A DNA stretch of 64,000 nucleotides. It comes from Pseudomonadota bacterium (GTDB taxonomy: Bacteria; Desulfobacterota; Desulfobacteria; Desulfobacterales; Desulfolunaceae). Shown piece after piece: positions 43,521-52,110 of the stretch. The stretch spans positions 56,730 through 120,729 of the forward strand of contig JAHIRD010000150.1 in NCBI GenBank assembly GCA_018818835.1, written 5' to 3'. The notes beneath the pieces are model-generated. The model did no database searches. It was not told the DNA's origin and worked only from the letters and a program-made list of their open reading frames with translations. The position numbers and the translations under genes are program-made. Positions within the stretch are counted from its first letter, which is position 1; every line of letters begins with the position of its first letter.

Positions 43521-43569
43521 GCCACGAAGGTTGATGTTTCCATAATCATGAACCTCCGTGGCTTTTTTT
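43521..43569 (+). terminator. Rho-independent terminator in the leader of the uptake locus
   Basis: GCCACGAAGGTT (43521-43532) pairs with AACCTCCGTGGC (43551-43562, one A-C mismatch) and is followed by seven Ts. It lies 184 bp after the preceding gene and 143 bp before the TonB receptor start, so it may end the 42872 gene or be an attenuator of the receptor operon. No known riboswitch core was recognised. Confidence 0.7.
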
Positions 43570-43712
43570 GTGCCTGGGTTTTTGGATGGAAAAGAATCTT
43601 TTTTCAGAAGATGAAAGGCACGGAATAAAAAAAGTCAAATCCAATGGACGTTCATGTCCTTGGGTTGATTTTTAAGTCAAACACCAATGCCCCGGTGAAA
43701 AGGAGGAGTTGG

Positions 43713-45788
43713 ATGATAGGAAAAGGTGTGGGTGTACGGGTTGCGGTGATGGCGGCAGTTCTGATATGTGCGTTGCCTGCCCTGGCGGATGAGATCCAAA
43801 AAGAACCGTCCGTGACAGATGCCCGGGTAAACACGGAAAATCAAAACGATTCAACAGCGGAAAACAGTGAGGTGCTGAGTCCCGGACGGGGCGAAGTGTT
43901 TATGAATATCGGTGAAGTGCTGGTCTCTGGCAGAAAGAATGCAAAAAACACCGTGGATCTCCCTGGTTCGGTGGACATCCTGGGGCGGGATCAGATTGAA
44001 AAGGAGGTGGTCGGCAACGCCCTGGAACTTCTGCGCAGAATTCCGGGCTTCATCTACAGGGATTATGGAAACGGAGGCGTGCCCAACGGATTCACCATGC
44101 GCGGCTTCAACAGCAACCATGGCAGTGACAATCTTGTCAACGTTGACGGAATCCCCATCAACGATCATTTCTGGCAGGAAGACGGGGCACCTGATCTCAA
44201 TCAGTTGGCCCCGGATGAAGTGGACCGGATCGAGGTGATCAAAGGTCCCATTGACGCCCGTTACGGAAACTGGGGCAGGGCTGGGATCGTTAATATCGAA
44301 ACACGGAAACGGGGTGATTTCTTCAAGTCCCATGTGTCCCTGGGCAACTGGAACACCCAGAGGGCCTATGTCACCGGGGGCAGTGAGCAGGATGACGGAA
44401 TGTATAGCCAGGTTTATTCCGTGGAGTATTACAGCACAGACGGCTGGCGGGATAACAACGAGAACAAACGGCAGAACGCCTATGGCAAGTGGTATGTTCG
44501 GCCCGCTGATGATCTCCAGATCGGGCTCCAGGCCCATATGTACTCGGCGGATTGGTTCACGGGGAGTTATATCAGCGAAGATCAGTGGAACCAGGACCCC
44601 CGGCAGGCCTTTGCCCCATCACAGAATGACGGAGGTCAAAAGGACCTGAACGAATTATCGCTGCATCTGGATTGGAATGAAAACGGTGATCTGCCGGTTC
44701 AGGCCAGGCTCTGGCGCAAGGAAAGCACCGGGAGTCGGTATGCGGACTGGGGAGACGGTCAGACGGAAGCGTATGGAGACGAAACAGTGACGGGTTTTTT
44801 GACCAACCTTGGATACACCCTTGATGTCAGTGAAGAACAGCGACTTAAGATTGATACCGGCTTTGATTTCCGGAATTATGACTCCAACGTCCAGAACTGG
44901 AACACTGATGCCCGGGTACGTCAGAGCATCAACAGTGAAGATGATTATATCTTCAGAAACTACGGCTTGTATCTCAAAACCAATTATGACCCCATCACCT
45001 TTCTGCGTCTTTTTGCGGGAATCCGTCATGATCTTTTCACCGGGGACACAACGGACCGGCTGACCGGTATATCCCGGGATATGGACGAATACAATGTGAC
45101 CACATACAAAGGCGGGATTATCGGTAATATCACCGACTGGTTCAGTGTGTACGCCAATGTGGGCACCACCTTTACCCTGCCGAAAAAGGACGAAAAATAC
45201 GCTGAAAATCACAGGGAGGTGAATGACCTTCTGTTCACGGAAATGGGCTTGAAAGCCAATCCCTATGAATGGTTGCTTCTTCGATATGCTTATTTCCACA
45301 GCAAAGAAGACGTGGTGACGGAAATTGCAGGCGAATATGTCAGCCAGGGGGATGCCGTGCGAAAAGGTCATGAAGTGGAGATTGATGTGATGCCTTTGAA
45401 CGGCCTGCAAATTTTCACCTCCCTCACCCTGGATGATTCCACATTTGACGGTGGTTCAAATGACGGGAACTGGGTGACCTCGGTTCCCGAATACATCTGG
45501 AACATGGGGATACAATACGATTCGTCTTTTGGGACGGGGGCCAGACTCTGGTACCGGAATGTGGGCAAGTGGTATACGGATGAGACCAACGAGCACAGTT
45601 ATGATGGCTATGAAACAACGGATTTGACGGTGTATCAGTCCATTGCAAAAAAATGGATCCTGTCTCTGGATGTGAAAAATCTGTTTGATCAGACCTATGC
45701 GGAATTCGTGGGCTACTGGAGCGGTGCAAATCAGTATATGAGCAGCAACCCCAGGGCCTTTTATCTGTCGATGAGATACAGTATCTAA
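43713..45788 (+). CDS. TonB-dependent outer-membrane receptor (first)
   Basis: 691 aa from ATG 43713, preceded by AGGAGGAG five bases upstream; the in-frame ATG at 43644 has no such site. A signal peptide (residues 1-24, ending ALA) is followed by a TonB-box-like GEVLVSGRK, the plug domain (PGSVDILGRDQIEKE, NGFTMRGFNSNHG, VDRIEVIKGPIDARYG) and a 22-strand barrel ending in aromatic FYLSMRYSI. It imports a metal chelate through the outer membrane using TonB. First gene of the Nik-like part of the locus. Confidence 0.95.
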   Translation: MIGKGVGVRVAVMAAVLICALPALADEIQKEPSVTDARVNTENQNDSTAENSEVLSPGRGEVFMNIGEVLVSGRKNAKNTVDLPGSVDILGRDQIEKEVVGNALELLRRIPGFIYRDYGNGGVPNGFTMRGFNSNHGSDNLVNVDGIPINDHFWQEDGAPDLNQLAPDEVDRIEVIKGPIDARYGNWGRAGIVNIETRKRGDFFKSHVSLGNWNTQRAYVTGGSEQDDGMYSQVYSVEYYSTDGWRDNNENKRQNAYGKWYVRPADDLQIGLQAHMYSADWFTGSYISEDQWNQDPRQAFAPSQNDGGQKDLNELSLHLDWNENGDLPVQARLWRKESTGSRYADWGDGQTEAYGDETVTGFLTNLGYTLDVSEEQRLKIDTGFDFRNYDSNVQNWNTDARVRQSINSEDDYIFRNYGLYLKTNYDPITFLRLFAGIRHDLFTGDTTDRLTGISRDMDEYNVTTYKGGIIGNITDWFSVYANVGTTFTLPKKDEKYAENHREVNDLLFTEMGLKANPYEWLLLRYAYFHSKEDVVTEIAGEYVSQGDAVRKGHEVEIDVMPLNGLQIFTSLTLDDSTFDGGSNDGNWVTSVPEYIWNMGIQYDSSFGTGARLWYRNVGKWYTDETNEHSYDGYETTDLTVYQSIAKKWILSLDVKNLFDQTYAEFVGYWSGANQYMSSNPRAFYLSMRYSI

Positions 45789-45850
45789 CCTTTTCCTGTC
45801 CGGAGACGGCAGCGTTGGGTGTGATATGACGGTTGTCGGTGCTGGAGATG

Positions 45851-45868
45851 GGCACGGCGCGCCGTGCC
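45851..45868. repeat. 18-bp perfect palindrome, family C
   Basis: GGCACGGCGCGCCGTGCC between the receptor and the substrate-binding protein genes, followed by ATGGAATCATTTCCGGATGG, which resembles the sequence after the larger family C element at 49404-49490. Confidence 0.65.
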
Positions 45869-45920
45869 TATGATGGAATCATTTCCGGATGGACACTAAC
45901 GTTATACACGAGGAGTTCTG

Positions 45921-47531
45921 ATGAACATGTTACGACAAATACGGGTGTTGGTGCTTATGATCGTGATTGCCTGTCTTGTTCTTCCAGGTTTTCAGGCTGA
46001 AGGCATGGCCTTGGCTCAACGGGATGAACTGATCCTTGCGATTTCAGGAGAGCCAGATGGTGGATTTGATCCCACAAACGGCTGGGGCCGGTACGGGTCC
46101 CCTTTGTTTCAAAGCACTCTGTTTAAACGCGACAGAACCATGACGATTGTCAACGATCTGGCCAGGGATTATTCGGTCAGTCCGGACGGTCTGACCTGGA
46201 CAGTCACACTGCGGCAGGACGTGCTTTTTTCTGACAAGGTCCCCCTGACGGCGGTTGATGTGGTGTATACCTATGAAACCACATTGAAAAGCAGTTCGGT
46301 GGTGGATTTGAGCGTCATGAAATCGGTCAAGGCCATGGACGACCATACGGTGAAGTTCGTCTTGAACTACCCCCAGTCCACCTTCATCAACATTCTGACC
46401 AACACCGGAATTGTTCCGAAACACGCCCATGGGGCTGATTATTCCCAACGGCCCCTGGGTTCCGGCCCCTTTGTTTTTATTCAGTGGGACAAGGGTCAGC
46501 AACTCATTGTTCAGGCGAATCCGTATTACTATGGGGAAAAGCCCTTTTTTAAAAAGATAACCTTTCTCTATCTGACCGAGGAAGCAGCCTATGCCGCTGC
46601 CAGGGCAGGGCAGGTGGATATTGCCGCAATCATTCCCATGTTTGCGTCCCACCCGGTTTCGGGTATGCGCCTTGAAGCCATCGATAGTGTGGACAATCGG
46701 GGTATCATGTTTCCCTGTGTGCTGCCCGAGGCCACAGGAACGCATGACACGCCTGTGGGCAATTCGGTGACAGCGGATGTGGCCATCCGGAAGGCCGTGA
46801 ATCTTGCCGTGGACCGGAAGGCCCTGGTTGACGGCGTTCTGAACGGTTACGGTTCCCCGGCGTACACCGCCTGCGACACACTTCCCTGGTGGAATCCGGA
46901 TACGGTGATTGATGACGGAAACCTTTCACAGGCCAGAGATGTTCTCGCGGCAGGAGGATGGAAAGATACGGACGGGGATGGGATTTTGGAAAAGAGCGTT
47001 GTGGACGCCTCCTTTCTCCTTTTGTATCCCTCGGGGGACCAGATCCGCCAATCCCTGGCCATCGCCGTTTCGGACAGGGTCAAGCCGCTGGGCATAGAGA
47101 TCCGGATTGAGGGAAAGAGCTGGGACGATATTCGGACATTGATGCACGCCCATGCCGTGCTCTTCGGCTGGGGCAGCCATGATCCCCTTGAGATGTACAA
47201 CCTTTACAACAGCAAAACCATGGGCCGGGACTATTATAACGCAGGGTATTATCTCAATCCCCAGGTAAACGGGTACATGGAAAAAGCCATGGGCTCTGCC
47301 AGCGAGAAAGAGGCCTGGGAATACTGGAAAAAGGCCCAGTGGGATGGCCAGACGGGCTGCAGTTTCAAAGGGGATGCGCCCTGGGCCTGGCTGGTGAATA
47401 TCAAACACATTTATCTGGTGCGTGATGATCTGTCCATCGGTGCCCAGAAAATCCATCCCCACGGCCATGGCTGGCCCTTGACGGACAACATCGAGGAATG
47501 GTGCTGGAAACCGGCCAGGAAAGGAGCCTGA
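45921..47531 (+). CDS. Nickel/peptide-type ABC substrate-binding protein (NikA-like)
   Basis: A 536-aa family 5 solute-binding protein with a signal peptide (residues 1-28) and typical LTWTVTLRQDVLFSDKVPLTAVDVVYTYE, PLGSGPFVFIQW and AVNLAVDRKALVDGVLNGYGSPA. A His-rich tail (KIHPHGHGW, around residue 515) and internal HAHAV could contribute metal ligands, as His does in NikA. It overlaps the permease gene by 1 bp. Nickel or another metal as ligand complex is inferred, not proven; peptide transport is the alternative. Confidence 0.8.
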   Translation: MNMLRQIRVLVLMIVIACLVLPGFQAEGMALAQRDELILAISGEPDGGFDPTNGWGRYGSPLFQSTLFKRDRTMTIVNDLARDYSVSPDGLTWTVTLRQDVLFSDKVPLTAVDVVYTYETTLKSSSVVDLSVMKSVKAMDDHTVKFVLNYPQSTFINILTNTGIVPKHAHGADYSQRPLGSGPFVFIQWDKGQQLIVQANPYYYGEKPFFKKITFLYLTEEAAYAAARAGQVDIAAIIPMFASHPVSGMRLEAIDSVDNRGIMFPCVLPEATGTHDTPVGNSVTADVAIRKAVNLAVDRKALVDGVLNGYGSPAYTACDTLPWWNPDTVIDDGNLSQARDVLAAGGWKDTDGDGILEKSVVDASFLLLYPSGDQIRQSLAIAVSDRVKPLGIEIRIEGKSWDDIRTLMHAHAVLFGWGSHDPLEMYNLYNSKTMGRDYYNAGYYLNPQVNGYMEKAMGSASEKEAWEYWKKAQWDGQTGCSFKGDAPWAWLVNIKHIYLVRDDLSIGAQKIHPHGHGWPLTDNIEEWCWKPARKGA

Positions 47532-48526
47532 TGATGATACGATTGGAACGGGTAACGTGGCTGACGGGAAAAGCCCTTCGCATAATGACTCTGCTTTTTG
47601 CCTTGTGCGTGATTTCCTTTGTCCTTCTTTCCTATTCGCCCATTGACCCTGTGCAGGCCTATGTGGGGGCGGATATGATGCGGGTCAGTTCACAGCAAAG
47701 GGAACAGATCTCGGAATACTGGGGACTGAACAAGCCCCCCCTTGAACGGTTTGTCCGCTGGGGCCGTGCCCTGATTCATGGTGATCTGGGTGTTTCCATG
47801 ATTTTCCGGAGTCCTGTCCGTGATGTGATCAAAGACCGGTTTGCGGCGTCCCTTGCCCTGATGGCGGCCGCATGGTTTTTTTCAGGGATCATCGGCTTTG
47901 TCATGGGCGTGACTGCCGGGATGAATCAGGGCAGGTGGCTGGACAGAATCTTGAAATGGTATTGCCTGACCCTTGCGTCCACGCCCACCTTCTGGCTGGG
48001 GCTGTTGCTGGTTATGGTGTTTTCCGTTTGGCTGGGCTGGTTTCCCGTGGGGCTGGGTGTTCCGGCAGGTCAACTGAGCGAGGATGTCACCATCTGGAAC
48101 CGGGTCAACCATCTTATCCTGCCTGCATTGACCCTGTCCATTATCGGTGTGGCCAACATCGCCCTGCACACACGGCAGAAGCTGATTGATGTATTGAAAA
48201 GCGATTATATCCTGTTTGCCCGCGCCAAGGGGAAACACGGTGTTCAGCTGCTGTGGCAGCATGGGCTCCGGAACATCATGCTTCCGGCCATTACCTTGCA
48301 GTTCGCCTCATTCAGTGAACTGTTCGGCGGGTCGGTACTGGCCGAGCAGGTGTTTTCCTATCCGGGCCTTGGCAACGCTACGGTCCAGGCCGGACTCCGG
48401 GGTGATCTGCCCCTTCTTCTGGGCATTGTTTTGTTCAGTGCCCTGTTTGTTTTTTCAGGCAACCTTATGGCCGATCTCATCTACCTGGTGGTGGACCCGA
48501 GGATTACGGAGGCAACAACCCTATGA
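47531..48526 (+). CDS. ABC transporter permease (NikB-like)
   Basis: A 331-aa inner-membrane permease with an N-terminal helix, the NikB/OppB-like extracellular part (LSYSPIDPVQAYVGADM, YWGLNKPPLERFVRWG) and a later permease domain with an EAA-like loop (ARAKGKHGVQLLWQHGLRN). The ATG at 47531 shares its A with the stop of the SBP gene, with AAGGAG just upstream. It overlaps the NikC-like gene by 4 bp. Confidence 0.88.
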   Translation: MMIRLERVTWLTGKALRIMTLLFALCVISFVLLSYSPIDPVQAYVGADMMRVSSQQREQISEYWGLNKPPLERFVRWGRALIHGDLGVSMIFRSPVRDVIKDRFAASLALMAAAWFFSGIIGFVMGVTAGMNQGRWLDRILKWYCLTLASTPTFWLGLLLVMVFSVWLGWFPVGLGVPAGQLSEDVTIWNRVNHLILPALTLSIIGVANIALHTRQKLIDVLKSDYILFARAKGKHGVQLLWQHGLRNIMLPAITLQFASFSELFGGSVLAEQVFSYPGLGNATVQAGLRGDLPLLLGIVLFSALFVFSGNLMADLIYLVVDPRITEATTL

Positions 48527-49395
48527 ATACATCACTGACAGCGCGTATGCCCTATCCGGTTATGGCCTTTATTCCAACCTTGAACCGCAGGCAGCAGACA
48601 CTGCTACTGATGGCGATGGCGGCAGTGGTCGTGGGCGTTATGATTGCCGCAGGCATCCTGCTTGACAATGACCGGATTGCAACCCACTTTGATCAGCGGA
48701 ATCTTGCCCCATCATGGAATCATTTATTCGGAACCGACTGGCTGGGCCGGGATATGTTCACCCGAACCGCCAAAGGCCTGACTGTGAGCATTGGCATCGG
48801 CATGATCGCCTCCCTGGCCAGTGTGGTGATTGCTATGATTCTGGGTCTGGCATCAGCCACTCTGGGGAAAACCGTGGACTCGGCCGTGTCCTGGCTGGTG
48901 GATCTTTTCCTCGGGGTTCCCCATTTGGTGGCCCTGATTCTCATCGCCTTTGTGATGGGGGGCGGAGCCAAGGGCGTCATCGTGGGGGTGGCCTGCACCC
49001 ACTGGCCCAGTCTGACCCGTTTGATTCGGGCCGAAGTGCTCCAAATCCGGTTTTCCGAATACGTTCATGTATCAAAACACATGGGCCGGAGCCGAGTGTT
49101 CATTGCCGTCAGGCATGTGATGCCCCATCTTGCCCCCCAGTTTCTGGTAGGAATTCTGTTGCTGTTTCCTCACGCTATCCTGCACGAGGCCTCCATCACG
49201 TTTCTGGGGTTTGGTCTGTCTCCCCATCAGCCGGCCATCGGGGTGATTTTGTCAGAGTCCATGAAATATCTGGCCACGGGCATGTGGTGGCTGGCGTTTT
49301 TTCCCGGGCTGTCTCTGCTTGTGATCGTGAGGTCCATGGACATCATCGGGGATCATTTGCGGCAGCTGACGGATCCGCACAGTGCCCATGAATAA
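48523..49395 (+). CDS. ABC transporter permease (NikC-like)
   Basis: A 290-aa permease with the NikC/OppC pattern HLFGTDWLGRDMFTRTAKGL at residues 66-85 and a later EAA loop. It is the second membrane subunit of the Nik-like importer. After its stop a family C palindromic element fills the 112-bp gap to the ATPase gene. Confidence 0.9.
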   Translation: MNTSLTARMPYPVMAFIPTLNRRQQTLLLMAMAAVVVGVMIAAGILLDNDRIATHFDQRNLAPSWNHLFGTDWLGRDMFTRTAKGLTVSIGIGMIASLASVVIAMILGLASATLGKTVDSAVSWLVDLFLGVPHLVALILIAFVMGGGAKGVIVGVACTHWPSLTRLIRAEVLQIRFSEYVHVSKHMGRSRVFIAVRHVMPHLAPQFLVGILLLFPHAILHEASITFLGFGLSPHQPAIGVILSESMKYLATGMWWLAFFPGLSLLVIVRSMDIIGDHLRQLTDPHSAHE

Positions 49396-49403
49396 TAATA
49401 AAC

Positions 49404-49490
49404 GAGTGCCCATCCATAAAATGCATTGTGCGGACGTTCCGAAAGGGGCACGGCACGCCGTGCCCCACTATATTTCTGGATGGGCATTCA
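49404..49490. repeat. Palindromic element, family C, in the nik-like operon
   Basis: Outer inverted repeats GAGTGCCCATCCATAAA (left) and TTTCTGGATGGGCATTC (right) enclose a near-perfect 22-bp palindrome around GGGGCACGGCACGCCGTG (49445-49466). The 87-bp unit sits between the nikC stop and the nikD ribosome binding site and forms a stable mRNA hairpin. The central palindrome also occurs at 45851. Confidence 0.75.
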
Positions 49491-49507
49491 TGATGAAAGG
49501 ATATGAC

Positions 49508-50425
49508 ATGTTATCGATTATCGATCTTTCCATTTCGTTCACGCAATACAGGACCGGCCTCAGGCAGAAAACCATGGCGGCGGTGTCCAACCTCAATCTT
49601 TCCGTTGCGGCCGGAGAAATTCTTGCCCTGGTGGGTTCAAGCGGGTCCGGGAAAAGCCTTCTGGCCCATGCCATCCTCGGCATTCTACCGTCAAATGCCA
49701 CCATGACCGGAGCCCTGGTGTTTAAGGGTGAGCCGTTGACACCGGAACGCCAGCGGGCACTCCGGGGTCGGGACATGGCCCTGATTCCCCAGACGGTTAA
49801 TTCCCTTGATCCCCTGATGCGTGCGGGAGCCCAGGTGCGCACGTCGGTCCGAAACGGAAAGGGACGGGCCGTGCAGAAAAACATGTTTGAGCGTTTCGGA
49901 CTCACGTCCCGTGACGCCCGACGGTACCCTTTCCAACTGTCCGGCGGTATGGCCAGGCGAGTGCTGGTCTCGTCCGCTCTGGCCAGCGGCGCCCGGCTGA
50001 TCATCGCCGATGAACCGACCCCCGGCCTTCATCACCAGGTGGCCCAGGAAACACTCACTCAGTTGCGGGAGTTGGCCGACCAGGGCTGTGCGGTGATGCT
50101 TATCACCCACGACATGGGAACCGCTCTGGGTGTGGCCGATCAGATCGCCGTGCTTTATGCCGGAACCGTGGTCGAAATCTGTCCGTCCTCGGATTTCAAG
50201 GATCAGGGCCATCTGTTGAGGCACCCATACAGTCGTGCTCTGTGGCGGGCTCTGCCGGAAAATGAGTTTCATCCCATTTCCGGCTCCCAGCCCTTACAGG
50301 ATTATCTTCCCTCGGGGTGTCTGTTCGAGCCCCGGTGTGAGGCCGGAACCTCCTTGTGTAAGAATGAACGTCCGGAACTGCGAGAGCTGCGTTCGGGAAA
50401 GGTCAGGTGCGTTCATGCCTCTTGA
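49508..50425 (+). CDS. ABC transporter ATP-binding protein (NikD-like)
   Basis: 305 aa from ATG 49508, with GAAAGGA about six bases upstream; upstream in-frame sequence lies in the palindromic repeat. Walker A GSSGSGKS, signature LSGGMARRVLVS, Walker B LIIADEPTPGL, and the Opp/Dpp C-terminal domain with CLFEPRCE..CKNERPELREL are all present. It overlaps the second ATPase by 11 bp. Confidence 0.92.
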   Translation: MLSIIDLSISFTQYRTGLRQKTMAAVSNLNLSVAAGEILALVGSSGSGKSLLAHAILGILPSNATMTGALVFKGEPLTPERQRALRGRDMALIPQTVNSLDPLMRAGAQVRTSVRNGKGRAVQKNMFERFGLTSRDARRYPFQLSGGMARRVLVSSALASGARLIIADEPTPGLHHQVAQETLTQLRELADQGCAVMLITHDMGTALGVADQIAVLYAGTVVEICPSSDFKDQGHLLRHPYSRALWRALPENEFHPISGSQPLQDYLPSGCLFEPRCEAGTSLCKNERPELRELRSGKVRCVHAS

Positions 50426-51029
50426 AGCCAAAGACCTTTCATTCCGTTACAAAAAGAGCCGCTGGATTCTTGACAGGGTCCACCTTGAGCTTCAGCCCGG
50501 ACAGGTTTTGGGCATTTCCGGGCCCAGCGGCTGTGGCAAGTCCACTCTGGCGCGCATTCTGGCCGGGTACGAAAAACCCCTTGCCGGAGGTGTGACCCTG
50601 GGTGGCAGGCCCCTTCCCCAAAAGGGATTTAATCCTGTCCAGCTGATCAGTCAGCATCCTGAAAAGGCTGTGAACCCGCGCTGGCGTATGCACCGGACCC
50701 TGAACGAAGGTTTTAGGCCCGATGACATCGTGCTGTCGTCTCTGGGTATCGAAAAAAAGTGGCTGAAGCGCTGGCCCAACGAACTGTCCGGCGGTGAACT
50801 CCAGCGTTTTTGTCTGGCACGCGCCCTGGGACCCCAAACGCGCTTTGTCATTGCCGATGAAATATCCACCATGCTTGACCCTGTGACCCAGGCCCAGATA
50901 TGGTCCGTCCTTTTGGACAGTGTGAAAAAACGAAACATGGGTCTTCTTGCTATTAGTCACGATAAGAATTTATTAATGAGGATAAGTAGCATGATTATCA
51001 TTTGGGAGGACATGATGATGGGATCATAA
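50415..51029 (+). CDS. ABC transporter ATP-binding protein (NikE-like, short)
   Basis: 204 aa from ATG 50415, overlapping the previous gene. Walker A GPSGCGKST, signature LSGGELQRFCLARAL and Walker B FVIADEISTMLD are present. It lacks the C-terminal Opp/Dpp domain found in the NikD-like partner, like some short NikE proteins. The next 355 bp are gene-free, so this ends the first transcription unit. Confidence 0.9.
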   Translation: MPLEAKDLSFRYKKSRWILDRVHLELQPGQVLGISGPSGCGKSTLARILAGYEKPLAGGVTLGGRPLPQKGFNPVQLISQHPEKAVNPRWRMHRTLNEGFRPDDIVLSSLGIEKKWLKRWPNELSGGELQRFCLARALGPQTRFVIADEISTMLDPVTQAQIWSVLLDSVKKRNMGLLAISHDKNLLMRISSMIIIWEDMMMGS

Positions 51030-51269
51030 ATAAATCAGTGATTATCGTTCTTTTTGTATGCGTTCTTACTATTCATTCCTATGTCACATGCCTGAAGGTC
51101 TTGCTTAGAGATCTGTCAAAAAAATCTTCTTCAAACCATGGATCTGATCACCGGGGAACAACGACTTTGTGAACCGGTCAGATCACGGTATTCGCCAAAA
51201 TCTTGCATCAAAAAATAATCCCACACCTGGAAACATATTGTTTCTGAGAATTAGCCCATTAAAAAATAC

Positions 51270-51312
51270 TTGACGTTTAAAAACATACTATGTACTTCAT
51301 AAACATAGTTTA
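51270..51312 (+). promoter_or_regulatory. Candidate promoter with two palindromes
   Basis: TTGACG (51270-51275) with a possible -10 TACTTC at 17 bp spacing, overlapped by ACATACTATGT (51284-51294) and TAAACA-T-AGTTTA (51300-51312). The second site differs by one base from the operator palindrome of the 2.9-13.2 kb region. It lies 73 bp before the methyltransferase start and is the only clear signal in the 51030-51384 gap. Confidence 0.45.
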
Positions 51313-51384
51313 AGCCCCATATATTGGAAATGAGTCGTTTCGATGACGTGTTAACCATGATTTTGTTCAAAAAAGGAGAACGTC

Positions 51385-52110
51385 TTGAGATCACAAACCG
51401 ACCTGACATCAGAGTCATCCATGGAAGAGAGTGCGTCACGTCAATCGCCCAAAGAAAAGGATCAGATGACTGATCCCAAGGCATTCGATGAAATCGCACG
51501 AAGGATTTTTGCTCCGGCTTATCCGGTCATCGCAGAACAAATTATCGAGGCAACCGGGATTAAAAAAGGATTTTGTCTGGATATCGGCTGTGGTGGAGGT
51601 CATCTGGGCATGGCCCTGGCAAAACGAGGTCCCTTTGATCTGGGGTTTCTGGACCCCTCCCAAGGGATGAGGGAGCTGGCTGTTCAAAATGTTGCGGAAG
51701 CGGGTCTGTCCGATCGGGTCCGGATACTTGAGGGCTGTGCCGAATCCATTCCATTGCCGGACCATAGCGTGGACCTGGCCATCAGCCGGGGATCGATTTT
51801 TTTTTGGAAAGACCTGGTCTCTGCTTTTAAAGAAATTTACAGAGTGTTGAAACCGGGAGGCAAAACCTATATCGGCGGGGGCTTTGGCTCAGACGCCATC
51901 AAAAAAGAGATCAGCCGGAAAATGGAACAGAGAAAACAGGGGGGTGACACCTGGAAGAAAAAAGTATCCGAACGTCTCGGACCGGATGCGGTGGACCGCT
52001 TCAATAAACTGCTCACCGAATCAGGCATCCCGGATTTCGCGATTTTTCAGGATCAGGGTAAAGGATTGTGGATCATGATCAGCAAGGGAGAAGCCCATGG
52101 TACACTGTGA
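51385..52110 (+). CDS. Class I SAM methyltransferase in the metal uptake locus
   Basis: A 241-aa protein starting with TTG at 51385 (AAGGAG six bases upstream). The SAM domain has CLDIGCGGGHLGMALAKRG as motif I and ILEGCAESIPLPDHSVDLAI as the acidic loop region, UbiE/Methyltransf_11 style. It overlaps the radical SAM fusion gene by 14 bp, so the two are made together. Methyltransferases of this kind occur in FecBCD-type clusters; the acceptor could be the imported chelate or a ligand, but this is inference. Confidence 0.85.
   Translation: MRSQTDLTSESSMEESASRQSPKEKDQMTDPKAFDEIARRIFAPAYPVIAEQIIEATGIKKGFCLDIGCGGGHLGMALAKRGPFDLGFLDPSQGMRELAVQNVAEAGLSDRVRILEGCAESIPLPDHSVDLAISRGSIFFWKDLVSAFKEIYRVLKPGGKTYIGGGFGSDAIKKEISRKMEQRKQGGDTWKKKVSERLGPDAVDRFNKLLTESGIPDFAIFQDQGKGLWIMISKGEAHGTL

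Noticed and set aside
43337..43712. Cobalamin riboswitch before the first TonB receptor
   Set aside because: The conserved B12-box type sequence was not found in either leader; only a terminator-like hairpin is seen.
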